Virus record (IMG/VR): IMGVR_UViG_3300027782_000054
Coordinates: 1 to 64,000 of that record
Source of the DNA: a virus
Length of the DNA: 64,000 nucleotides
Direction: 5' to 3' (one strand)
Position 1 is the first letter of the stretch. Every line of letters starts with the position of its first letter. This document shows positions 14,177-23,129 of this stretch, piece after piece. The notes under the pieces are model-generated. The model made no database searches, was not told the origin of the DNA, and saw nothing but the letters and a program-made list of their open reading frames with translations. The translations under genes and the position numbers were made by a program.

Positions 14177-15395
14177 TACAGAAAAGCTTAGTAGAATATC
14201 TAGTTTTGATCTAGCAGCCCTAAAAGCTGCTAGTGTCGATGCAAAGGAGATTCTTGAGACACTAGGCATGAGTATTGTTCAGGTTGGAAGTGACGAAATC
14301 ATTTGTCATTGTCCTTTTGCTGAAAATCACAAGAATGGAGACAAAACTCCAAGCTTTAGTTTTAACACAGAGAAGATGGTGTATAACTGTTTCACTTGTG
14401 GTGGCGGTACCTTAATCTCTCTGATTAAGTATCTACAGGGTTGGGATGATTCTCAGGTAGAGAAGTGGGTTCTTGAACATGCAAGCAGCGTCAGTGAAGA
14501 TAGAGATCTCAGAGATGAGGTTAATAAACGTCTTATCAAGGAAGAAGATGTTGCTACAAGTTTCCCACAATCTATTCTTACATCATTCAATGGATTCCAT
14601 CCATACTTAGATCAAAGAGGGCTTTCTAAAGAAGTGTGTTCTAAAATGAGGATTGGGTATGATGAAGCTCATAGTGGAATTACCATCCCTCACTTCTTCA
14701 ATAACAAACTTGTCGGATGGCAAACTCGTCATTTAATCCAAGATTCTAATGGCAAATTTCTTTGTCAGAAATGCCCTGATAGCAGAGTTCCCAAGTACAC
14801 AAATACGCATGGATTCCCTAAGAAGAATACTCTGTATAATTACTCTAACGCTCTCGACAACTGTCGAGTAACAGGCGAAGAGATTATAGTAGTTGAATCA
14901 CCTATGACTGCTCTTAAGCTAATGACTCTTGGATACAACTCAGTCGTTGCTACATTTGGATCATGGTCAAAAGAGCAAATGTTCTCTCTGATAGGCTGTC
15001 TACAAGGAGTCATCCTTTGGCCCGATTCAGACAAGGCAGGAGATGCAAACGTAAGAAGAGTCATTCCAATCTTGACTCAATTTGTACCAGTAAAGGTCGC
15101 TCCAATTCTAGATAAAGAAAAGGGTGATCCTGGTGATCTTGATAAAGAAGAAGTTGCGGAATACTTAAAATACTGCTATAGTCCATTCACAGTTATAGTA
15201 GAAAAGAATTTATTAAATTTAAAGGAGGCTAAGATGAGTTTTCAAAAGTTTGGAGATAAAGAAAAGATTGTTCCCCTTGACAACGAGGAGCAGCTTGTGG
15301 TACAATCACATGTAGTGAAGACGGGTAAAGCGGTTCAAGACTTTACCGATGAAGAGAGAGATTCTCTACATGTCGATCTTGACAACACGGAATAA
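14166..15395 (+). CDS. dnaG: DnaG-like primase (CHC2 zinc finger and TOPRIM)
   Basis: A 409-residue protein. The N-terminal zinc finger is C49, H55, C75, C78 (HCPFAENH, CFTCGG). A TOPRIM domain near 240-330 has VVESPMTALKL (catalytic glutamate), WPDSDKAGD (D-x-D) and GDPGDL. It makes RNA primers for the phage polymerase. It is shorter than bacterial DnaG and lacks the DnaB-binding C-terminal domain; the last 53 residues are acidic and preceded by a strong internal ribosome site (see 15234). It overlaps the helicase gene by 11 bases. Confidence 0.87.
   Translation: MALNTEKLSRISSFDLAALKAASVDAKEILETLGMSIVQVGSDEIICHCPFAENHKNGDKTPSFSFNTEKMVYNCFTCGGGTLISLIKYLQGWDDSQVEKWVLEHASSVSEDRDLRDEVNKRLIKEEDVATSFPQSILTSFNGFHPYLDQRGLSKEVCSKMRIGYDEAHSGITIPHFFNNKLVGWQTRHLIQDSNGKFLCQKCPDSRVPKYTNTHGFPKKNTLYNYSNALDNCRVTGEEIIVVESPMTALKLMTLGYNSVVATFGSWSKEQMFSLIGCLQGVILWPDSDKAGDANVRRVIPILTQFVPVKVAPILDKEKGDPGDLDKEEVAEYLKYCYSPFTVIVEKNLLNLKEAKMSFQKFGDKEKIVPLDNEEQLVVQSHVVKTGKAVQDFTDEERDSLHVDLDNTE
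15234..15395 (+). CDS. Possible internal in-frame start giving a 53-residue acidic protein
   Basis: AAAGGAGG at 15221-15228 stands six bases before an in-frame ATG at 15234, one of the best ribosome sites in this region, although it lies inside the primase gene. Translation from it would give the last 53 residues of primase (MSFQKFGDKEKIVPL...) as a separate protein. It could also be a formerly separate gene now fused to primase. Confidence 0.4.
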   Translation: MSFQKFGDKEKIVPLDNEEQLVVQSHVVKTGKAVQDFTDEERDSLHVDLDNTE

Positions 15396-15429
15396 AACAA
15401 ATACAAAACGGACATAAAGGAGCAATACT

Positions 15430-16248
15430 ATGGCAATGGGTGAACTTAGAGCAGGCAAGGATCTAATCAAGAAGTCTGCTGAACCGGGTTCTCGCAAGGG
15501 AAACAACGGAGGCTATACTCCGTTCATTGGATGGAAGCCGGATGAAGTAAAGTCGCTATTTTTCATTACACCCATTGATGAGGTACCGAAAGTCCTCATG
15601 CATGAGTTTGTTCGTAAGACTGTCGTTGACAGTAACGGTGTTCGTAAAGAGCGCTGGCTTACGTTCATGTGCCGCAAGGATCCGGCATGGCGTACAGAGA
15701 GTAACAATTCTTGCTCGCTCTGTGACGATATTGGTCACAAGGCAACAGAGAAGTTCGTTGCTCTTGCCGCAGAAGTAGATTCTACTTACGATGGAAAGCG
15801 TCTTCAGGGTGTAAAGATTAAGTTTAACCCTGGGGTCGATAAGGACGGAAACGAAGTGGACTATCCCGCTTTTGGTCTAGTCGTTAAGGGTCCCAAGTTC
15901 TTCGGTACTCTTGTCGCCCATGATGCAAAGCGTGATGTTAGTGAACTCTGTTGGGAGATCACTAGAGAAGGTGCTGACCTTAAGACTCAGTATATCTTCT
16001 ATCCGCTAGATGAAAAGCCAGATCTTAGTGAAGTCGAGGAAGCTATCCCCAACCTCAATGACATTCTCGCTTATCTTGGTTCGCAAGAAAAGTACGACAA
16101 TGATCTAGAAGGCGTAACTGCCGAAGATCAGCCTGCAAGGTTCGGAGAAAAGGCGGCAGCGAAGAAAACTGTTCCTGCTGATTCCCCAGATCTCGCATTC
16201 GATCAGTTGAAGAAGCAACTTGATTCTAAAGTAGAATCATATAGTTAG
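15430..16248 (+). CDS. Probable single-stranded DNA-binding protein with zinc site
   Basis: A 272-residue protein. A central zinc-like module (FMCRKDPAWR, then SCSLCDDIGHKA) and a beta-rich region resemble phage SSBs of the T4 gp32 style, and the acidic tail (residues ~215-272) is typical of SSBs. No exact signature is present, so the call rests on context and architecture. The ribosome site AAAGGAG is strong, as expected for an abundant protein. It lies between primase and polymerase and is closed by a GC-rich terminator. Confidence 0.6.
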   Translation: MAMGELRAGKDLIKKSAEPGSRKGNNGGYTPFIGWKPDEVKSLFFITPIDEVPKVLMHEFVRKTVVDSNGVRKERWLTFMCRKDPAWRTESNNSCSLCDDIGHKATEKFVALAAEVDSTYDGKRLQGVKIKFNPGVDKDGNEVDYPAFGLVVKGPKFFGTLVAHDAKRDVSELCWEITREGADLKTQYIFYPLDEKPDLSEVEEAIPNLNDILAYLGSQEKYDNDLEGVTAEDQPARFGEKAAAKKTVPADSPDLAFDQLKKQLDSKVESYS

Positions 16249-16255
16249 AGAAAGT

Positions 16256-16282
16256 GGGGCGGCGAAAGCCGCCCCATCTTCT
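16256..16282 (+). terminator. Rho-independent terminator after the SSB-like gene
   Basis: A perfect 8-bp stem GGGGCGGC / GCCGCCCC with a GAAA tetraloop is followed by ATCTTCTTCTT. It begins 8 bases after the stop codon at 16248 and ends the replication-initiation operon. Confidence 0.85.
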
Positions 16283-16284
16283 TC

Positions 16285-16313
16285 TTGCTTTGCAAACTTC
16301 TATCTGATAGGCT
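16285..16313 (+). promoter_or_regulatory. Probable promoter for the polymerase gene
   Basis: TTGCTT, 17 bases and TAGGCT, with the ATG 6 bases after the -10 box. Both boxes are weak, but spacing and distance to the start match the other leaderless promoters here, and a terminator lies directly upstream. Confidence 0.45.
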
Positions 16314-16319
16314 GGTACC

Positions 16320-19300
16320 ATGATCGTACCACTACATAATCATTCAATGTACTCTCGACTTGACGGTTTATCTACTGTCAAAGAGATTGCTCAGAGAGCG
16401 CAAGATCTTAATATTTCTGCTATTGGTTTAACTGACCATGATGTAGTTAGCGGTCATATTGATTTCTATAGAGCGATGCGTAATGCTGACATCAAGCCTC
16501 TTCTTGGTGTCGAAACGTATCAGGCTTCTGCGTCTCGTCTTGTTAATGCTGGTTCTCTGAATGAGAAAGGCACGAAGAATAAGATTGAGAACTTCCATCT
16601 CATCCTTCTTGCTCAAAGTAATACTGGCCTAAAGAATCTTTGGCGCATGAATACAGAGGCACATCGTTCTGGCTTCTACTACAATGGCCGCGTAGATTGG
16701 GATCTACTCAGTAAATTTAATGAAGGAATTATCTGCACATCTGCATGTGCATCAGGACTACTATCATCATACATTCGTCAGGAGAAAGATTATGAAGAGA
16801 TCCTTAAGAAGTACATTAGCATCTTTGGTGATCGGTTTTACATTGAGCTATCTACTTATTCGGGTGATTTCCAAAAAGACATTAACAAAGAGCTAGTCTC
16901 ACTTTCAAAGAGATGGGGCATCCCTACTGTATATGGCAACGACGCTCACTATGCCTTCCCTGAGCAGTATGACCTACATGAGGCAATTCTTGCCGTACAG
17001 TATAACCAGAAGCTCTCAGAACTAAAAGAGCCTCATCATGAGCCATGTCTTTACATCATGGATGAAGATGATGTTCGTAAGCATCTTAGTTATCTAGACG
17101 ATAGTATCGTTAATGATGCTATTGCTAATACTGTATTAATTGCAGATAGTTGCAATGTAGAACTTCCTGCTATCAAGGATCGTACCCCTGCGTTTATTCC
17201 AGACAAGAAATGGCAGAACAGTTGGGATATGTTCTTTGATCTAGTCAAGGATGGATACCAGGAAAAAGTCGTGGATAAGGGCAAGCATTCTGAGATTTAC
17301 TTTGAGCGCCTTCAAAAGGAGCTTTCTGTTATTAAGAATGCAAATCTTTATGACTACTTCCTCATTGTCCGCGACTACATTGAGAATGCTCGTAAGCAAG
17401 GGATCGTTACTGGTCCTGGCCGTGGATCAATCGGTGGATCACTCGTTGCCTATCTTGTAGGAATTACTTCAATTGACTCAGTCCAGTATGGATTGATCTT
17501 TGAGCGTTTCTATAACAAGGGCCGTGTAAAGTCTAAGCCAGATATTGATACAGACTTCTCTACTAAGGGTAGAGACAAAGTTAAGAGCTACGTATCAAAT
17601 AAATATGGAGCTAAGTACGTATCTGATCTTGGTACTACTATCGGTCTAAAGAGTAAGGGTGCTATCAACGACGTAGGTCGTGTGCTTGGTATTCCCATTC
17701 CTGAAGTCCGTGCTATCGCCTCAATCATTGATCGTACTATTGTTGCAGGCATCCAGGCAGACTGGGATACGATCAATGATGAAGTCGGAAAAGATCTTGC
17801 TCCCTACCGTCAGAAGTACCCTCAGATGTTTGAGTGGGCTGAACGTCTCTTTGATCACATCCGTGGGTACGGTGTACACGCTTCTGGCGTCATCATCGGT
17901 GACGATGAGCTAGATGGCATCTTCCCAATGCGTTGGGTCACCAAAGATAAAAAGCTTGTGACTCAGTGGCCCATGGAGATTGCTGAAGAGTTTGGATATA
18001 TGAAGATGGATTTCCTTGGTCTTCGTACTCTCGACACTCTAGAAGAAGTAAATAGCATTCTCAAAGAGAGTGGCAAGGAGGTTATTGATTATGACTCCTT
18101 GCATGATATGGAATTTCCTGAAGAAATGTGGACTCTTCTTGATAAGGGTCTTTCTGTAGGCTTGTTCCAGATTGAAGACGGAATCGCCAAGGGTCTTGTC
18201 AAGAAGATGAAGTGTCGCAATATTGAAGACCTCATTGACTTCCTTGCTCTTAACCGCCCAGGCCCGGATGTAGAGGCTTACATGAATGGTCGCAATGGCG
18301 GTATGGTGACCTACGCAAACCCACTCATTGAGAATGTAACCCGTAGCACATATGGAATGTTCCTATTTCAGGAGCAGATTATTGAGTTCATGCAGCAGCT
18401 TGGGTACTCACTTGATCAGGCGGATAACTTCCGCTCTGTCATGGGAAAGAAGAAGGTCAGTGAGATCAACAAAGAGAAGGATCTATTCTTTTCCAAGTCT
18501 AAGGACTTTATGTCTGATGATCAGGCATATAAGATCTGGAACATGATCGAGAACTTCTCCAAGTATGGATTCAATAAAAGCCATGCTGTAGGTTACGCCA
18601 TCATTCTTCTTTGCACACTCTATGCTAAGTGGGCATATCCAGCAGAATTTATTCTCGCTGGCATTAGAACCGTAGACAAGCCGCAGATTAAACGCTTCCT
18701 AGGAGAAGCCCGTCGTATGGGCATCAATGTCTATCCTCCAGATATTAATGAATCAGAAAATAAAACTATCATCAAGAATGACGCGATTAGATTCGGATTC
18801 TCTGATATCAAGTACTTCAGTGATACTTCTGCAAGATGGATTCTTCAGAATCGTCCGTTTACCAGCATGAGTGATCTTTTAGAGAAGATTCAGGAAAAGA
18901 AGATCACTCTTCCTAACGGTGTTCGTCGTGTTGTCCTTACAAGCAAGCATATTGATATCCTCACAAAAATCGGTGCTTTGAATAGTGTTGAGGGTGTTGA
19001 GATTACGGTTGATGAAGATGAAAGAATTTTGGCAGAAGAAGAGTATATAGGTATTGCTTTTTCTGATAAAACTGCTAGAATTTTAGAACAGTATGGAGAT
19101 GAGATCACCGACCATTGCACAGCAATTTCTGCAATCGAAGATCCAGGTATGTATCTCATTGCTGGCGCTATTTTTAAGATTGAAGAAAAGATCACAAAGA
19201 CAGGTAAAGAATATATCAAGATCTATATTAGAGACATTGAAGATCAAGAAATTGAAATTTTTGTTTGGAACAATGAAAGAGAACGATTCCAGTTTATGTG

Positions 19301-19397
19301 GAGAAGAAATGTCGTTGGCATCTTCTCAATTAAAAAGACTGAGATGGGTTTTACATTGAAAGATGCGAAGACGCTATTTGACAAGGAGAGTAGATGA
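16320..19397 (+). CDS. dnaE: DNA polymerase III alpha subunit (DnaE type, with PHP domain)
   Basis: A 1025-residue replicative polymerase, shorter than bacterial DnaE (~1160). The N-terminal PHP domain begins VPLHNHSMYS (H6, H8) with LTDHD. The palm has GPGRGSIGGSLVAY and the catalytic PDIDTDF (D408, D410). The third catalytic aspartate is in KMDFLGL (D564). A C-terminal OB-like region (~925-1015) follows. Retained PHP histidines may support a metal site or proofreading; a separate exonuclease-like gene lies at 32729. No ribosome site precedes the ATG, which follows a likely promoter. The stop overlaps the RecA gene start by four bases. Confidence 0.93.
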   Translation: MIVPLHNHSMYSRLDGLSTVKEIAQRAQDLNISAIGLTDHDVVSGHIDFYRAMRNADIKPLLGVETYQASASRLVNAGSLNEKGTKNKIENFHLILLAQSNTGLKNLWRMNTEAHRSGFYYNGRVDWDLLSKFNEGIICTSACASGLLSSYIRQEKDYEEILKKYISIFGDRFYIELSTYSGDFQKDINKELVSLSKRWGIPTVYGNDAHYAFPEQYDLHEAILAVQYNQKLSELKEPHHEPCLYIMDEDDVRKHLSYLDDSIVNDAIANTVLIADSCNVELPAIKDRTPAFIPDKKWQNSWDMFFDLVKDGYQEKVVDKGKHSEIYFERLQKELSVIKNANLYDYFLIVRDYIENARKQGIVTGPGRGSIGGSLVAYLVGITSIDSVQYGLIFERFYNKGRVKSKPDIDTDFSTKGRDKVKSYVSNKYGAKYVSDLGTTIGLKSKGAINDVGRVLGIPIPEVRAIASIIDRTIVAGIQADWDTINDEVGKDLAPYRQKYPQMFEWAERLFDHIRGYGVHASGVIIGDDELDGIFPMRWVTKDKKLVTQWPMEIAEEFGYMKMDFLGLRTLDTLEEVNSILKESGKEVIDYDSLHDMEFPEEMWTLLDKGLSVGLFQIEDGIAKGLVKKMKCRNIEDLIDFLALNRPGPDVEAYMNGRNGGMVTYANPLIENVTRSTYGMFLFQEQIIEFMQQLGYSLDQADNFRSVMGKKKVSEINKEKDLFFSKSKDFMSDDQAYKIWNMIENFSKYGFNKSHAVGYAIILLCTLYAKWAYPAEFILAGIRTVDKPQIKRFLGEARRMGINVYPPDINESENKTIIKNDAIRFGFSDIKYFSDTSARWILQNRPFTSMSDLLEKIQEKKITLPNGVRRVVLTSKHIDILTKIGALNSVEGVEITVDEDERILAEEEYIGIAFSDKTARILEQYGDEITDHCTAISAIEDPGMYLIAGAIFKIEEKITKTGKEYIKIYIRDIEDQEIEIFVWNNERERFQFMWRRNVVGIFSIKKTEMGFTLKDAKTLFDKESR

Positions 19398-20371
19398 GTA
19401 AGAGCTTTAGATCAGCAACGGAGATACCCCCAATGAATGTACTACCAACAGGAATTGCAAATTTAGATTTTGCTACAAGAGTAGGTGGAATTCCCACTGG
19501 TACACAAGTGGAGATTTTTGGTCGTGAGGCTGTAGGTAAATCTCTCATGGCCTACTACATGATTGCCGAAGCACAACGCAGAGGCCACAAGGTCGCTTAC
19601 ATCGATCTAGAAGGCACCTTTGAGCCTAAGTGGGCAAAGTATACATCAAAGCTTTCATTAAAAGATTTAGATATGGCAGATCCGCTTCCTGGTCAGGAAG
19701 CTGTTGCCACATTAGATGAAGCTGTGAAGAGCAATGAGTACCGTTTAATTATCTTTGATTCACTTGGTTGCATGGTTGATGATACTGAGAAAGATATTAC
19801 AAAGATGCGTGTAGGTGGCACTTCTCTTCTCATCTCTCATATGGTGAATAATGTAAATCCCTATGTGCGTCAGAACAATTGCATCGTGGTCTACATTAAT
19901 CAAGCGCGTGAGTCATTCAACTCGTATGGTGTCTCTGGCTCTCAGGAAGAGGCTCCAGGCGGTCGCGCCAAGCGCCACATGTGTTCCATTAGAATCCATC
20001 TAAGACCCGGTGAGCCTTTAAATCATAAGGGTGAAAAGATTGGCTTCCGTGTTAAGGCGAAGATTATCAAGAACAAGGTTGGTACTCCGAATCAGACTGC
20101 AAGCTGGAATGTGTGGAATCAACCAGATCCAGTTAATGGTGTTTTGGGCATTGATCTTATCCAAGATATTATTGACACCTCATTGAATGAGGGGATCATT
20201 AAGAGAAGTGGAGCTTGGTACTCACACGGCCTATTTGGTGAGAAGCCTCTACAAGGCACTGAGGCAGTATTCAATTTCCTCTCTAGCCATCCTGAAGGGA
20301 TAGTCACTCTTAAGCAGGAGGTCCTTGATCTTGCGAAAGAAGTCTACTCAGAGGAAGTTAATGGAGAATAA
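19394..20371 (+). CDS. recA: RecA/UvsX-like recombinase
   Basis: A 325-residue protein. Walker A is GREAVGKS (43-50), with LDEAVKSNEYRLIIFDSLG as Walker B region and VVYINQAR as the L1-preceding strand. The GGRAKRHMCSIRIHL segment matches the RecA/UvsX core. The family forms filaments on ssDNA for strand exchange and recombination-dependent replication. It lacks the long C-terminal domain of E. coli RecA. It is translationally coupled to the polymerase (ATGA overlap) and followed by nucleases and RuvC, forming a recombination block. Confidence 0.88.
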   Translation: MSKSFRSATEIPPMNVLPTGIANLDFATRVGGIPTGTQVEIFGREAVGKSLMAYYMIAEAQRRGHKVAYIDLEGTFEPKWAKYTSKLSLKDLDMADPLPGQEAVATLDEAVKSNEYRLIIFDSLGCMVDDTEKDITKMRVGGTSLLISHMVNNVNPYVRQNNCIVVYINQARESFNSYGVSGSQEEAPGGRAKRHMCSIRIHLRPGEPLNHKGEKIGFRVKAKIIKNKVGTPNQTASWNVWNQPDPVNGVLGIDLIQDIIDTSLNEGIIKRSGAWYSHGLFGEKPLQGTEAVFNFLSSHPEGIVTLKQEVLDLAKEVYSEEVNGE

Positions 20372-20516
20372 CTGCGATCATACCTGGATGCATTTCAAAT
20401 CTGCAGAACCGTCAACTAAAAAGATCTACTTGACCTTCTACTGTCAGAAATGCCTTCTCCTTCGTTTTGAATCATATACGGATGGGATAAGGGATGGAAG
20501 CAAAGAGTACAACTGA
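20361..20516 (+). CDS. 51-residue zinc-finger protein
   Basis: The ATG at 20361 overlaps the end of recA and has GAGG eight bases ahead. The protein has NNCDHTWMHF and YCQKCLLL, a C-x-x-H...C-x-x-C pattern of a small zinc ribbon. The longer frame from 20325 has no ribosome site. It overlaps the nuclease gene by 23 bases. Function unknown. Confidence 0.6.
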   Translation: MENNCDHTWMHFKSAEPSTKKIYLTFYCQKCLLLRFESYTDGIRDGSKEYN

Positions 20517-20844
20517 TATGGGGAGGGAGTTTGAGCTTGAATTAGTCAGAGTCCTTTCTTTTGACAAAGCAAGAAGATCTCCATCTAGTGGAGCATCATT
20601 CCATGACAATATTGATGTAACTTCAGAACATTTTGTCATTGAAGCGGAAGCTACTGAGAAAAAAAGTTATTCAGTCAAATTGTCATTTTGGGATGAAGTC
20701 AGACATAAAGCTTACAATAATAAAAAACCCCTGATTGCATTTAGATTTCGTGACACTAAAAACCCAAGAAAGTCTGTAGACCTTATTGCAATGGATAAGA
20801 ATGACTTCGTAGAATTAATGGAGAAGATATATGGAAGACCTTGA
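20494..20844 (+). CDS. Putative Holliday-junction-resolvase-like PD-(D/E)XK nuclease
   Basis: A 116-residue protein. GREFELELVRVL gives the first helix glutamate. SPSSGASFHDNIDV contains the conserved S-G and the metal-binding aspartate, and FVIEAEATEK takes the place of the E-x-K motif (here E-A-E). This order is that of archaeal Hjc/RecU-type resolvases. A generic restriction-like endonuclease is the alternative. Its position between recA and an exonuclease supports a recombination role. Confidence 0.6.
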   Translation: MEAKSTTDMGREFELELVRVLSFDKARRSPSSGASFHDNIDVTSEHFVIEAEATEKKSYSVKLSFWDEVRHKAYNNKKPLIAFRFRDTKNPRKSVDLIAMDKNDFVELMEKIYGRP

Positions 20845-21079
20845 AGAGTTTTTTAATGCAGTAACGGAGGATGACCAGTCATTCAGAGATGTCTCCATGT
20901 TCTTTTTAACTATGTTTGTTAATAGAAATTTACTAAAAATGCATTGGGATATGAGTACCCAATCTTTTGCTTTTACTGTAAATGAATTACAAGAGCAAGA
21001 AGATGAAGAAGAAGATCTTATGGAAGTTGATCCAGACGATATTCTCAGAAGAATGCTAAACAGAAAGAAAAGGAAATAA
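20831..21079 (+). CDS. Small acidic protein of unknown function
   Basis: An 82-residue protein. A helical hydrophobic segment (DVSMFFLTMFVNRNLLKMHW, residues ~20-39) is followed by a strongly acidic stretch (QEQEDEEEDLMEVDPDD) and a basic end (LNRKKRK). It overlaps the previous gene by 14 bases and shares one base with the next (TAATG). No family recognised. Confidence 0.6.
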   Translation: MEDLEEFFNAVTEDDQSFRDVSMFFLTMFVNRNLLKMHWDMSTQSFAFTVNELQEQEDEEEDLMEVDPDDILRRMLNRKKRK

Positions 21080-21804
21080 TGGACTCAACTAAACTAATTA
21101 AATCTTTATCTAGTAAGAATCAAATTCTTGTTCCTCACATTCATCGTTTCCTTGCAGAAGCAGACCTCCCTGCTCAATGGATAATCAAGATTGCAAATCA
21201 AAAAGAGAAGCGTGAGTATGGTGAAGCAGATATTCGCTTTAGTCCAAGCTCAGATACCCTCACTTCAGTAGAGGATCTTGTTAGTAAATATACTGATGGG
21301 AAGCCTTATGATCCAATCAGTCCTAACATGAGAATGACCTTTGACATTGGAACCATGTGGCATGAGTACCTTCAGAATATTATTAAGGCCATGAACTTTG
21401 TTCCAGATGAAGGTGTTGAGAAATATTTCATTAAGAAGATTGAGAGGCCAGCAGGCATTGCTTATACTTCAGGACTAGGTGACTTAGTCGGAGTAAATAT
21501 TCCAGGTCATGGATCTTGGCTTGTAGATATCAAGACAATGAATAAAAGAAGTTTTGATAATCCTCCTACAGACCTAATGCAGAAATATACTGCTCAGATT
21601 AATTTGTATGGAGATTGGTTTGGATATGATAAGCTAATGATCCTTGCTGTCTCAAAAGATTCTCCACATGATTTTAAAGAGCTTATTACTCCATCTAATC
21701 CATACTTAGTAAATGAAATCTATGATAGATGGGTTGAAGCATATGGTAAGATCAAAGAATGGCAGAATGGCAATTGCAGGAGCAATGATTTTACATTTAA
21801 TTAA
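21079..21804 (+). CDS. RecB/Cas4-like PD-(D/E)XK exonuclease
   Basis: A 241-residue protein. GTMWHEYLQ gives the G-x-x-x-H motif, TSGLGDLVGV the aspartate, WLVDIKTMNKR the D-x-K catalytic strand, and QKYTAQINLYGDWFG the Q-x-x-x-Y motif. This order defines RecB-family exonucleases, including Cas4 and phage recombination nucleases. The Cas4 iron-sulphur cysteines are absent. It likely resects DNA ends for the RecA-like recombinase. The stop is followed by a promoter for ruvC. Confidence 0.82.
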   Translation: MDSTKLIKSLSSKNQILVPHIHRFLAEADLPAQWIIKIANQKEKREYGEADIRFSPSSDTLTSVEDLVSKYTDGKPYDPISPNMRMTFDIGTMWHEYLQNIIKAMNFVPDEGVEKYFIKKIERPAGIAYTSGLGDLVGVNIPGHGSWLVDIKTMNKRSFDNPPTDLMQKYTAQINLYGDWFGYDKLMILAVSKDSPHDFKELITPSNPYLVNEIYDRWVEAYGKIKEWQNGNCRSNDFTFN

Positions 21805-21818
21805 TATTATGTTATAAT
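21790..21818 (+). promoter_or_regulatory. Promoter of the ruvC-like gene
   Basis: TTTACA, 17 bases and a perfect TATAAT. The ATG of the RuvC-like gene follows 7 bases after the -10 box and has no ribosome site, a clear leaderless promoter. Confidence 0.75.
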
Positions 21819-21825
21819 ATGTTTT

Positions 21826-22389
21826 ATGAAAGTATTATCAATAGATCCAGGCAATCAACGCATGGGTCTTGCTTCTTTGAATCAAGACAAAGATGGAGTC
21901 ATACACTTAGGACCATGTAGTTTAATTTTAAATCCTAAAGACGAAAGTATTCCATTTAATAAGTATTTAAATAGGGGGATAGCTCAGATTTGTGAGCTAT
22001 TCCCCCTTATGCTTCATAAGGTCCAACCCGACTTTATAACTAGCGAGACTGTTCCCGTAGGTAGATTAGGCTCCAATACAGAGCTTGTCGTTGCTTCAAT
22101 CACCGTATGCAAGGTGATCGCTTGGCAATGGGGAGTAGATTGGTATGACATTGCTGCCAATACTGTGAAGAAGCAAGTTACCGATGACGGTAGAGCCACA
22201 AAGTCTAAAGTAAAGCACGCAGTTATAAAACAATTTCCTTCTGTTTTAAAGCAGAATGATGAATACAAGGAACAGCAGAAAAAGGAAGGGTTAAAGCCAG
22301 AGGGTTTTCCTCAGGATCTTTACGATGCAATTGCCATCGGATGGGCAGGCTTAATTAAATATGGAAACCAAGAACAGAAAGGGAACTGA
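21826..22389 (+). CDS. ruvC: RuvC-like Holliday junction resolvase
   Basis: A 187-residue RNase H-fold nuclease. It begins MKVLSIDPGNQRMGLA (D7, the first catalytic aspartate with the D-P-G turn). It continues with the glutamate in ITSETVPVG, then LYDAIAIGWAG, the D-x-x-D-A-like last motif. RuvC cuts four-way junctions; phages use it to debranch replicating DNA before packaging. The mRNA is predicted to be leaderless. The next gene overlaps by 29 bases. Confidence 0.85.
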   Translation: MKVLSIDPGNQRMGLASLNQDKDGVIHLGPCSLILNPKDESIPFNKYLNRGIAQICELFPLMLHKVQPDFITSETVPVGRLGSNTELVVASITVCKVIAWQWGVDWYDIAANTVKKQVTDDGRATKSKVKHAVIKQFPSVLKQNDEYKEQQKKEGLKPEGFPQDLYDAIAIGWAGLIKYGNQEQKGN

Positions 22390-22759
22390 TTCTAGATTTA
22401 TCCCTCATCGTGTTTTGAGGGAAGTGTATAGACACTATATAGATTTTCAGGATTATTATCAACGCACAGGCAATGATATTATTGAATACAAAGGATATGT
22501 TATTTCCTTTGTTGATCTTAAGGGAAGCTTGTCTCAACTCTCTAAGAGAAAAAGAGAAGCGTTCTTCTATAATGTCATATTAGATAAGAAACAAGAAGAT
22601 GTCGCAAAGATCATGAATGTCACCACTGTTACTGTGGGGCAGTATGTTGAAGCTGCTTGTATTATTCTTGCAAAGAAGTATTTTCCAGAGCTAGAAGAAC
22701 AATCTCCAAAGGGCAGAAAGCCCAAGCAGCACTATAAAAATGATGATTTGGACACTTAA
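22361..22759 (+). CDS. Sigma region-4-like DNA-binding regulator
   Basis: A 132-residue protein. Residues ~58-110 (LSKRKREAFFYNVIL, KQEDVAKIMNVTTVTV) closely resemble sigma-70 region 4, the helix-turn-helix that reads the -35 box. No region 2 is visible, so it is more likely an anti-sigma-like or co-activator type factor than a full sigma. It stands just before the packaging and head genes, which suggests late-gene control. ATG at 22361 lies inside ruvC. Confidence 0.65.
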   Translation: METKNRKGTDSRFIPHRVLREVYRHYIDFQDYYQRTGNDIIEYKGYVISFVDLKGSLSQLSKRKREAFFYNVILDKKQEDVAKIMNVTTVTVGQYVEAACIILAKKYFPELEEQSPKGRKPKQHYKNDDLDT

Positions 22760-22765
22760 TTAATA

Positions 22766-23125
22766 ATGTGGTATAGAAGACAACAAAAACCTGCAGATTA
22801 TGCTGACTTTTCAGAAAAAGAAACATATACCTCTACTGAGCTAGAAGCATTTGCAAGCGCTCTCCTAAAGAAAGACAGAAGAGATAGCGGACACGACCAT
22901 GATATTCTTTTTGAAGAACAGCTTTACAATAAGTCAAAAAGAGAAATCATGGTAGATGCTTTTGATATTGATGGGACATTAACAAATATCATGCAGGATA
23001 AAGATAAGCCCGGTATTTACAAAGGTGATGGACAGAAGATGTATAACCGTTCACACCCACAAGGAAGAAAAGTAAATACCGAAGACTCCCGTAAAAATCG
23101 CGGGAGTAGCTACTACAAGAACTAA
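22766..23125 (+). CDS. Protein of unknown function with a lone HAD-like motif
   Basis: A 119-residue, mostly charged protein. VDAFDIDGTLTNI reads like motif I of HAD phosphatases (D-x-D-G-T), but the rest is too short for a HAD fold and no motif II-IV is seen. It may be a remnant or a coincidence. The C-terminus is basic and disordered (HPQGRKVNTEDSRKNRG). It lies just before the putative small terminase gene. Confidence 0.55.
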   Translation: MWYRRQQKPADYADFSEKETYTSTELEAFASALLKKDRRDSGHDHDILFEEQLYNKSKREIMVDAFDIDGTLTNIMQDKDKPGIYKGDGQKMYNRSHPQGRKVNTEDSRKNRGSSYYKN

Positions 23126-23129
23126 AATT

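Noticed and set aside
22766-23125. HAD phosphatase
   Set aside because: Only motif I is present in 119 residues; the rest of the fold is missing.
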